Shown piece by piece: positions 57,019 to 64,000 of a DNA stretch of 64,000 bases. Location: contig NZ_CP011883.2 of assembly GCF_000340435.2 (NCBI RefSeq), positions 840,607 through 904,606 on the forward strand, given 5' to 3'. Both the position numbers and the translations under genes were made by a program. Source of the stretch: Mycobacterium haemophilum DSM 44634. Its GTDB lineage: Bacteria > Actinomycetota > Actinomycetes > Mycobacteriales > Mycobacteriaceae. The notes under the pieces were generated by a model. That model had not been told where the DNA came from. It saw only the letters and a program-made list of their open reading frames with translations, and searched no databases. How positions within the stretch are numbered: position 1 is the first letter of the stretch; each line of letters opens with the position of its first letter.

Positions 57019-59514
57019 TTAGCGCTTGAGTCGGATCCGCCACCGGACTATGCCGGTATAGGCCACCGCCAAACCCGCGAGCGTTGCCATATCAAGCAGC
57101 CAGGTGCCCGCCGTGTGCTTCCAGTGGCTGTCTTTCGGACTGAGTGGACCAGGCACCAGATGCCACAAGTCAACCGTCGACGACGATGCCGCGAACCCCC
57201 AGCGTGAGGGCACCAGCCAGGACAGTTGGTCCAGGAAGATCCGGTTGGTCACCGGGACCAGCCCACCGCAGAGGACCAGCTGCAGCATCAGGGACACCAC
57301 GAGCAGCGGCATGATCTGCTCGTGAGAGCGGGCCATCGCCGAGAGGACCAGACCGAAGATTGCGCACGTCACACAGGTCGCGGCCACCGCGACGAACAGC
57401 TCCAGGGTGGGATTGCTGAGCACCGCGCCACGCCCGGTTGGCGCGCCTTTGCCCAGGATCACGATGGCGGTCGCGATCGCTGACTGGATGATGGCAAACC
57501 CGCTGTACACGGCAATCTTGGCGGCGAGATAGGCCGATGTCGACAGGCCAACCGCTTGCTCGCGGCGGAAGATCGCGCGCTCGCTGATGAGGTCGCGGAT
57601 CGTCAGCGCAGTGCCCATGAACACTGCAGCGAGATCCAGGAGCGTCAAGATCTGCGCGGCTTCGTCGGGCGCCGAGCTCATCGGGTCGCCCGGGTGGAAC
57701 CCCGTGCTGCCGGGAACGGTGAGTGCGAGCGCACCCAAGATGAACGGCAACAACGCCAGGAACACGAAGTAGGCGCGGTCGGAAATGACCAGCCGAACCT
57801 GACGGCGAATGATCGTGGAGAACTGCCGGCGCACGCTGGTGTGCGCGGGGGCACCCAGACCGGTCGGCACCTCGGCTTGCGCGGGTAGCGGCGCACGGTT
57901 GCGGGCCAGGAAGCGCCGATTGGCCTCGTCCGGGTTGGCACCGACTTTCGCAAAAATCTGGGCCCAGTTGGTGGTGCCGATGGCAGCATCGATCTGGTCG
58001 GGTGGGCCCAGGAACGCCGTCTTGCCGCCAGGCGCCATCAGCAGCACCTGGTCGCAAACATCGAGATAGGTCAGCGAGTGGGTCACCACCAGCACCACGC
58101 GACCGGCGTCAGCCAGTTGCCGCAGCATTGTCATAACTTGCAGGTCCAGCGCCGGGTCCAGACCTGAGGTCGGTTCGTCCAGGATCAGCAGTGAGGGTCC
58201 GGTGAGCAGTTCGAGTGCCACCGAGGCGCGTTTGCGTTGGCCGCCGGAGAGCTGGTCGACCCGGGTGTCGGCGTGCGTGGTCAGTCCCAGCTCTTCGAGA
58301 ACCTGAGCGACCACCTGGGCGCGGTCGGCTTTGCTGGTGTCGGGAGGCAACCGTAGCTCGGCTGCGTAGCCGAGGGCCTGGTTGATCGTCAGCTGGCGGT
58401 GCACGACGTCGTCCTGGGGAACCATGCCGATCCTGCTGCGCAACGATGCGTACTCGGTGTGAATGTTGTGACCCTCGAACGTGACCGAGCCGTCGGTGGG
58501 GGTGGTGTATCCGGCGATCAGCCGCGACAGGGTCGTCTTGCCCGCCCCGGATCCGCCGATGATGGCGGTCAGCGTGCCGGGCCTGGCCGTCACCGAGACG
58601 TTCTCGAGCAGCTTCTTCCCATTCACGCTGAATTCGACCGCACGCACCTCCAGGCCTCCGGCGCGCGTCGCCGCTTCGTGGCGGCGCACCAAGATACCGC
58701 CGTAAAACACGAGGTCGACGTTGCCGATGGTGACCACATCGCCCTCGGTCAGCACCGCCGATCCGACCCGGATGCCGTTGACGAAGGTCCCGTTGATGCT
58801 GTGTGCGTCGCGGATCTCGGTGCCGAGTGATGTCGGAGTCAAGAACGCATGACGGCGCGACGCTAATACGTCCGGGACGACGATGTCGTTGTCCAGCGCG
58901 CGACCGATCCAGGTGGTACCCGCGACCGGTGGCTCGAGCTGCGATCCGGGCCCCGCCACGTTCACCATCCGGGTGGGAAATTGCGTCATCGTGACACCCG
59001 CGGCCAGTTGGGTGGGTGGGTCCAGCTCCGGCCCGGGTTCGGTGATCGGAACGGCGGTGGTGCGCTGCGGGTCTTCGGCCCGATAGCCGCGCGGGAACTG
59101 GACAGGCGGCGGGGCCGGTGGACGTGGCGGTGGCGGACCCATGCGCGGGGGCGGCGCAATCACCCGCAGCGTTTCGGTCGGTGCCAGCTGACCGACCCCG
59201 CCCCAGCGCTGGCCAACCTCGAAGGTCATCCGCGGCCCGTCCGGCTTGCCGACGTTGATGGTCTGGCCGTCATAGATGTCGACCATCTGGACGCGCCGGC
59301 CGTTGACGAATATCCCGTTGAGCGAATTGTTGTCGATCGCGATCCACCTGCCCTGATCGAAGCGCAGCAGCAGATGCGCGCGGGCGATCAGCGGGTGCGC
59401 GACCCGCAGGTCCGCGCGCAGATCGCTACCGATCACCACGTCGCGACCTGGGGCGAAGCTACCGTGCGATCGGTCCAACCGAACCGTCAGGACGGGCGCC
59501 GCCGCTGAATCCAT
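57019..59514 (-). CDS. FHA-domain ABC exporter (Rv1747-like), downstream copy
   Basis: An 831-residue half-transporter from ATG 59514 (TTG 59517 also possible). FHA domain 1 covers about 10-90 (VVIGSDLRADLRVAHPLIARAHLLLR, NSLNGIFVNGRRV) and FHA domain 2 about 200-280 (DNDIVVPDVLASRRHAFLT, SINGTFVNGIRVG). The ABC domain has Walker A GGSGAGKTTLSRL, signature LSGGQRKRAS and Walker B LLILDEPTSGLD. About six membrane helices follow from residue 590. Rv1747 is phosphorylated by PknF and has been linked to phosphatidylinositol-mannoside export. It is 38 bp downstream of a close paralogue. Confidence 0.94.
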   Translation of the reverse strand: MDSAAAPVLTVRLDRSHGSFAPGRDVVIGSDLRADLRVAHPLIARAHLLLRFDQGRWIAIDNNSLNGIFVNGRRVQMVDIYDGQTINVGKPDGPRMTFEVGQRWGGVGQLAPTETLRVIAPPPRMGPPPPRPPAPPPVQFPRGYRAEDPQRTTAVPITEPGPELDPPTQLAAGVTMTQFPTRMVNVAGPGSQLEPPVAGTTWIGRALDNDIVVPDVLASRRHAFLTPTSLGTEIRDAHSINGTFVNGIRVGSAVLTEGDVVTIGNVDLVFYGGILVRRHEAATRAGGLEVRAVEFSVNGKKLLENVSVTARPGTLTAIIGGSGAGKTTLSRLIAGYTTPTDGSVTFEGHNIHTEYASLRSRIGMVPQDDVVHRQLTINQALGYAAELRLPPDTSKADRAQVVAQVLEELGLTTHADTRVDQLSGGQRKRASVALELLTGPSLLILDEPTSGLDPALDLQVMTMLRQLADAGRVVLVVTHSLTYLDVCDQVLLMAPGGKTAFLGPPDQIDAAIGTTNWAQIFAKVGANPDEANRRFLARNRAPLPAQAEVPTGLGAPAHTSVRRQFSTIIRRQVRLVISDRAYFVFLALLPFILGALALTVPGSTGFHPGDPMSSAPDEAAQILTLLDLAAVFMGTALTIRDLISERAIFRREQAVGLSTSAYLAAKIAVYSGFAIIQSAIATAIVILGKGAPTGRGAVLSNPTLELFVAVAATCVTCAIFGLVLSAMARSHEQIMPLLVVSLMLQLVLCGGLVPVTNRIFLDQLSWLVPSRWGFAASSSTVDLWHLVPGPLSPKDSHWKHTAGTWLLDMATLAGLAVAYTGIVRWRIRLKR

Positions 59515-59552
59515 CAATTCAGGTTAGTAGTCAGGTTAGTGGTGGCGTCGGG

Positions 59553-62153
59553 TCAGCGGCGCCTGAGTCGGATCTTCCACCACACGATGGCGCCATAGAC
59601 CAGCGACAGCGCGCCAAGCATGGCCATGTCGAACAGCCAGGCGCTCTTGGTGTGATTCCAGTGCTGGTCTTTCGGGTCGGTCGGTCCCGGTACCAAGCGG
59701 TGGGTGTCGATGGTCGACGCTGAGGCCGCGAAGCCCCACCGCGCGGGCGTGAACCACGACAACTGATCGAGCAAGAACCGGTCGGTCACCCAGATCATCC
59801 CGCCGGAGAACACCAGCTGGGACATGATCGCCACCACCAGCATCGGCATGATCTGATCCTGAGACTTGGCGAGCGCCGAAAGGGCCATGCCGAGAATCGC
59901 GGAGGCCACGCAGGTCGCGGCGACGGTGACGAACAACTCGAAACTGACCGCGAAGCCACCACCGCCCAGGAGCACGGCGTCCGAAATTGGCTGCCCCCAG
60001 CCGACGACCGAGATGACGGTGGCGATCGCCGCCTGAACGATCGCAAACGCGCAGAACACCACGATCTTGGCGCTCAGGTAGGCCCCGGTCGACAGGCCGA
60101 CCGCCTGTTCGCGTCGGAATATGGCACGCTCGCCGATGAGGTCGCGGATGGTCAACGCGGTCCCCATGAAAACAGCGCCGACGTTGAGCATGACCAGAAT
60201 CTGGTCGGGCTGGGCCGGATTGTTGCCCATCGGGTCCGACATGCCGTATCCGGTTTTGCCACGGACGGTGAGGGTCAGCACACCGATCAAAAACGGCAGC
60301 AGCGCCAAGAAAACCGTGTAGCCGCGGTCGGAGACCACCAGCCGAATCTGTCGGCGCGCGATGGTAGAGAACTGCCGATACGCGTCGGTGTGTACCGGTT
60401 CCCCCAAGTCGGCTGGGCTGGTTTGGGACGGGGCGGCCTGGGGCGGCTGGTTTTCGGCTTTGTCAGTGGCCCTGAAGCGGCGATTGGCCTCGTCGGGATC
60501 GGCGCCCACGTTAGCGAAGATGTCGGCCCAGTTGGTGGTTCCCATGGCCTGGCCGATCTGGTCGGGCGGACCCAGAAACGCGGTTTTGCCGCCGGGTGCC
60601 ACCAGCAGCAGCTGATCGCAGACGTCGAGGTAGGACACCGAGTGGGTGACGATCAGCACCACGCGACCGGCGTCGGCCAGCTGCCGCAGCATCATCATCA
60701 CCTGACGGTCCAGCGCCGGATCCAGGCCCGTGGTCGGCTCGTCCAGGATGAGTAGCGACGGCCCGGTGAGCAGTTCGAGTGCCACCGAGGCGCGTTTACG
60801 TTGGCCGCCGGAGAGCTTGTCGACTCGGGTGTCGGCGTGCTTAGTCAGCTCGAGTTCTTCGAGTACCTGGGCCACGACCTGGGCGCGGTCGGCTTTGCTG
60901 GTGTCGGGAGGCAACCGAAGTTCGGCCGCGTAGCCGAGGGCCTGGTTGATCGTCAGCTGGCGGTGCACGACGTCGTCCTGGGGGACCATGCCGATCCTGC
61001 TGCGCATCGACGCGTACTCGGCGTGAATGTTGTGGCCCTCGAAGGTCACCGAGCCGGAACTCGGGCTGGTGTATCCCGCGATCAGCCGCGACAGCGTGGT
61101 CTTTCCGGCGCCGGACCCGCCGATGATGGCGGTCAGCGTCCCGGGGCGAGCGGTGAGTGTGATCTGGTCGAGCAGTTGCTTACCGCGGTCGACCGTGAAG
61201 CACACCGCGTTCACCTCCAGGCCGCCGGCGCGCGTCGCGGCTTCGGTGCGGCGAACCAGGGTGTCGCGGGTGAACACCAGGTCGACGTTGCCGATGGTGA
61301 CCACATCGCCTTCGCTCAGCACAGCGGACCCGACCCGCAGCCCATTGACGAAGGTCCCGTTGACGCTGTGCGCATCGCGGATCTCGGTGCCCAGCGGTGT
61401 CCGGGTCAAAAACGCGTGATGGCGTGACGCCAGGACGTCGCCGATGACAATGTCATTATCGGTGGCACGGCCGATGGTTGCCGCGCCGACCGGCTTCTGC
61501 AGCGCCCCGGACTTGGACGACAACATGGCGTGAAGCATTTTCGTCGCCAGATTCGATACCTCAGGTGGCTTGGCCACGCTAGGCGACATCTGGGTGGGCG
61601 GCGCGGCGGACATCGTCGGGTGGTGCTGGAAGTGGACCGGCGGTGGCGCCGAGCCGGGCGGATATGGGGCCGGCCGGGGTGCGCCAGGGTAGCGTCGCGG
61701 CGCTGGCGGCGAACCCCAATGGGGTTGACGTCCAGGGTGCGACGGTCCAGGCCCTGGCCAAGCCGTCCCGGATGACGGAGCCGCCGCGGATGGCGACTTG
61801 ATGCGCATCGACTCGGTTTGCGGTGGGCGCCCGGCCATCCCCACGTGCCGCCCCACCTCGAACGTCAGCAATGGCCCGTCGGGATTTCCGATGTTGATAC
61901 TTTGGCCGTCGCGGATGTCGATCATCGGGACGCGCCGCCCGTTGGCGAAAGTCCCGTTCAGCGAGCCGTTGTCGATCGCTAGCCAGCGGCCCTGGTCGAA
62001 GCGCAGCAACAAATGCGCACGCGAAATCAGCGGGTGCGTGATGCGCATGTCGGCTCGGAGGTCGCGCCCGACCACCACGTCATGGCCTGCTGCGAACGTA
62101 CGCTCCGAACCATCGTGCCGCACCGTTAGCGCTGGCGGGGCTGGTGGAGTCAT
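59553..62153 (-). CDS. FHA-domain ABC exporter (Rv1747-like), upstream copy
   Basis: An 866-residue protein from ATG 62153 (MTPPAPPALTVRHDGSERTFAAGHDVVVGRDLRADM). It has the same order as its neighbour: FHA1, a Pro-rich linker (about 105-215), FHA2 (DNDIVIGDVLASRHHAFLT), an ABC domain with Walker A GGSGAGKTTL, LSGGQRKRAS and LLILDEPTTGLD, and a C-terminal ABC-2-type membrane domain. Its length is close to that of Rv1747 (865). The ABC domains of the two copies are nearly identical over long blocks while the linkers differ. H37Rv keeps only a short FHA gene (Rv3360) here as I recall. Confidence 0.94.
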   Translation of the reverse strand: MTPPAPPALTVRHDGSERTFAAGHDVVVGRDLRADMRITHPLISRAHLLLRFDQGRWLAIDNGSLNGTFANGRRVPMIDIRDGQSINIGNPDGPLLTFEVGRHVGMAGRPPQTESMRIKSPSAAAPSSGTAWPGPGPSHPGRQPHWGSPPAPRRYPGAPRPAPYPPGSAPPPVHFQHHPTMSAAPPTQMSPSVAKPPEVSNLATKMLHAMLSSKSGALQKPVGAATIGRATDNDIVIGDVLASRHHAFLTRTPLGTEIRDAHSVNGTFVNGLRVGSAVLSEGDVVTIGNVDLVFTRDTLVRRTEAATRAGGLEVNAVCFTVDRGKQLLDQITLTARPGTLTAIIGGSGAGKTTLSRLIAGYTSPSSGSVTFEGHNIHAEYASMRSRIGMVPQDDVVHRQLTINQALGYAAELRLPPDTSKADRAQVVAQVLEELELTKHADTRVDKLSGGQRKRASVALELLTGPSLLILDEPTTGLDPALDRQVMMMLRQLADAGRVVLIVTHSVSYLDVCDQLLLVAPGGKTAFLGPPDQIGQAMGTTNWADIFANVGADPDEANRRFRATDKAENQPPQAAPSQTSPADLGEPVHTDAYRQFSTIARRQIRLVVSDRGYTVFLALLPFLIGVLTLTVRGKTGYGMSDPMGNNPAQPDQILVMLNVGAVFMGTALTIRDLIGERAIFRREQAVGLSTGAYLSAKIVVFCAFAIVQAAIATVISVVGWGQPISDAVLLGGGGFAVSFELFVTVAATCVASAILGMALSALAKSQDQIMPMLVVAIMSQLVFSGGMIWVTDRFLLDQLSWFTPARWGFAASASTIDTHRLVPGPTDPKDQHWNHTKSAWLFDMAMLGALSLVYGAIVWWKIRLRRR

Positions 62154-62233
62154 CGGTCCAACTGTAGCCCGTAGCGCGTTCGCAGCATTTGCCGCGAACG
62201 ACGTGGCCAGCCGCCAAGATCGACGGCTGGCGG

Positions 62234-63426
62234 TCAGCGGGGCAACCGGTCGGGCGCCCCGGTCACGACGCAGCGGGTGCGCTGGTAGATGGTGGGCATG
62301 CACTGGTTGCAATGCGTGCACGCCGAATGCACTTGGCGCTGATCGGTGTTGGCCGCGATCCGGTTGACTAAATCCGGTTCGGCAAGCAACGCCCGGGCCA
62401 TCGCGACGAACTCGAAGCCCTCCGCCATCGCCAGATCCATCGTTTCCCGGTTGGTGATGCCGCCGAGCAAAATCAGCGGCATGGACAGCTCGGCGCGGAA
62501 CAGCCGGGCGTCGCGCAACAAATACGCGTCGCGGTAAGGGTACTCGCGGAGAAATTTCTTGCCCGTCAGGCGCATGCCCCAGCGCACCGGCGGCGGGAAA
62601 GCGGCGGCGAACTCCTTGACCGGCGCATCGCCGCGGAACAAATACATCGGGTTCACCAACGAGCTGCCCGCGGTGAGTTCGATCGCGTCCAGCCCGCCAT
62701 CGTCCTGCAGCCACCTGGCGGTGGTGAGCGCCTCGTCGGTGGTGATCCCGCCGCGCACGCCGTCGGCCATATTGAGCTTGGCGGTCACCGCGATCTGTTG
62801 CTGGACGGCCCGACGCACCGCCAGCACCAACCCACGCGCGACCTTAGCCCGGTTCTGCAGTGATCCGCCGAACTCGTCATCGCGACGGTTGATCAGCGGA
62901 GACAGAAATGCGCTCGCCAAATAGTTATGGCCCAAATGGATTTCGACGGCGTCGAAGCCGGCGTCGACGGCCAGGCGGGCGGCGTCGGCGTGGGCGGCCA
63001 GCACGTCGCCGATATCCTCGCGGGTCGCCTTTTTGGCGAACCGCATCCCGATCGGATTGAAGAACCGCACCGGCGCCAGGGCAGTGGCCTTGGTGGAGCG
63101 GGCATCGGCCACCGGCCCCGCGTGGCCGATCTGTGCGCTCACCGCCGCGCCCTGCGCATGGATCGCCTCGGTTAGCTGACGCAACCCGGGTAGCGCCTGC
63201 GGGCGCATCCAGATCTGATTGCCGCTGGTGCGGCCACCGGGGGAGACCGCGCAATACGCGACGGTGGTCATGGCGACCCCGCCGGCAGCCGGTGGTACTC
63301 GATCAGGTCATCGGTGACCAGCGCGTCTGGTGTGCGCGCCTCGAATGTCGCGGCCTTGATGACACGGTTACGCAGGGTGAGCGGACCGAGTTTGGCTGGG
63401 CTGAACACGTCCGGGGCCGGAGCCAT
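62234..63426 (-). pseudogene. NADH:flavin oxidoreductase (Rv3359-like), frameshifted near the 5' end
   Basis: This old-yellow-enzyme-type barrel starts MAPAPDVFSPAKLGPLTLRNRVIKAATFE at 63426 and is in frame to EYHRLPAG near 63275, then stops at 63268. The rest (MTTVAYCAVSPGGRTSGNQIWMRP, AQIGHAGPVADARS, FDAVEIHLGHNYLASAFLSPLINRRDDEFGG, HSACTHCNQCM) continues in another frame to 62234. One extra base in the CCCC run at about 63276 would restore a full-length protein of about 397 residues. It could be a true pseudogene, a sequencing error, or be translated from ATG 63271 without its first barrel strand. Confidence 0.85.
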
Positions 63427-63452
63427 ATCGCGAGCGTGCCAGACTGTCAGAC

Positions 63453-64000
63453 GTGGGCGCAATCACGCTGGACGGCAAGGCCACCCGAGACGAGATCCTC
63501 GTCGACCTCAAACAACGCGTGGCAGCATTAACCGAATCCGGCCGCACACCCGGGCTGGGCACCATCCTGGTCGGTGACGACCCCGGATCACAGGCCTACG
63601 TCCGTGGCAAGCACGCCGACTGCGCGAAGGTGGGCATCACCTCGATTCGCCGCGACCTGCCCGCCGACATCACCACGGCCACGCTGCACGACACCATCGA
63701 CGAACTGAACGCCAACCCCGACTGCACCGGCTATATCGTGCAGTTGCCGCTACCTAAGCAGCTGGATGAGAACGCGGCGCTGGAGCGTGTCGACCCCGTC
63801 AAGGACGCCGACGGCCTGCACCCAACGAACCTCGGCCGGCTAGTGCTGTCCACCCCGGCGCCGCTGCCGTGTACCGCGCGCGGCATCGTGCACCTGCTAC
63901 GGCGCTACGGCGTCGAGATCGCCGGCGCACATGTCGTCATCATCGGGCGCGGTGTGACGGTGGGCCGCCCGCTGGGGCTGCTGCTGACGCGGCGCTCCGA
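63453..64000 (+). CDS. folD: Methylene-THF dehydrogenase/cyclohydrolase FolD (3' truncated by window)
   Basis: The first 182 codons of the bifunctional one-carbon enzyme start at GTG 63453 (VGAITLDGKATRDEI). The substrate and catalytic motifs VGDDPGSQAYVRGKHADCAKVGI (with the YxxxK Lys) and IVQLPLPKQLDENAALERVDPVKDADGLHP are intact, and the nucleotide-binding VIIGRGVTVGRPLGLLL follows. The gene runs past the window edge. It corresponds to Rv3356c and is divergent from the flavin oxidoreductase (26 bp). Confidence 0.97.
   Translation, partial: MGAITLDGKATRDEILVDLKQRVAALTESGRTPGLGTILVGDDPGSQAYVRGKHADCAKVGITSIRRDLPADITTATLHDTIDELNANPDCTGYIVQLPLPKQLDENAALERVDPVKDADGLHPTNLGRLVLSTPAPLPCTARGIVHLLRRYGVEIAGAHVVIIGRGVTVGRPLGLLLTRRS

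Noticed and set aside
62154..62714. N-terminal extension of the upstream FHA-ABC gene by 187 codons
   Set aside because: The extension overlaps the oppositely coded flavin oxidoreductase and is Arg/Pro/His-rich shadow sequence; ATG 62153 starts exactly at the FHA domain.
1..64000. tRNA, rRNA, CRISPR array, prophage or transposase genes
   Set aside because: Scanning by eye found no cloverleaf, no array of spaced repeats and no transposase, integrase or phage structural protein. Only the MIRU, the 41-bp element and small tandem repeats are repetitive.

Overview
The window is a high-GC, gene-dense actinobacterial chromosome segment that reads as a slow-growing, pathogen-type Mycobacterium. GlmM, GlmS, GroES/GroEL1, WhiB3, SigD/RsdA, GuaB2/GuaB3, GuaA, OtsB2, MfpA and FolD are all close to the M. 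tuberculosis proteins as I remember them. Gene order follows the H37Rv stretch Rv3441c (glmM) to Rv3356c (folD), read in the opposite orientation. It is not M. tuberculosis itself: the PPE, PE_PGRS, IS and vapBC47 genes of that stretch are absent and several other genes are added. Species cannot be fixed from the sequence alone. The many broken genes suggest a lineage undergoing reductive evolution.

Layout: (1) 1-16 kb: glmM, a small EspC-like/WxG-type gene pair, an F420-type oxidoreductase, a serine-less hydrolase, glmS, a membrane protein, nnr, gadB, and then the tight alr-hydrolase-tsaE-tsaB-rimI-tsaD run, which carries a tandem 53-bp MIRU at tsaB/rimI. (2) 16-28 kb: groES-groEL1 with CIRCE and a strong terminator, a CGNR zinc-finger gene, whiB3, sigD-rsdA, guaB2-guaB3-choD, and a dioxygenase/TetR pair with obvious palindromic operators. 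(3) 28-41 kb: GH65 phosphorylase plus phosphoglucomutase-like HAD, guaA, an ino1 gene next to a sugar-binding lipoprotein and a PAS-GGDEF domain fused to a ribose-type ABC permease, then imuA' and imuB pseudogenes and iunH. (4) 41-48 kb: a cmaA1 remnant, a full espA-espC-espD operon facing a second EspA-like/EspC-like pair, lpqD and htdY. (5) 48-64 kb: otsB2, a WS/DGAT acyltransferase, a gutted dnaE2, small redox and tRNA-modification genes, an eroded conservon ending in mfpA, two tandem FHA-ABC exporters, a frameshifted flavin oxidoreductase and the 5' part of folD.

Three threads stand out. First, the whole SOS mutasome (ImuA', ImuB, DnaE2) is broken in three independent ways while two matching LexA-type boxes remain. 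Second, a diguanylate-cyclase module with intact GGDEF and RxxD motifs is joined in frame to the cytosolic N-terminus of an RbsC-like permease, in a cluster with a substrate-binding protein and ino1 but no ATPase gene. Third, two ESX-1-type EspA/EspC pairs sit convergently where M. tuberculosis has none, and a third EspC-like/WxG-type pair lies near the left end. Four copies of a 41-bp element are scattered through the window, three of them contributing coding sequence to genes.

H37Rv locus tags and family lengths are quoted from memory, not from a search.
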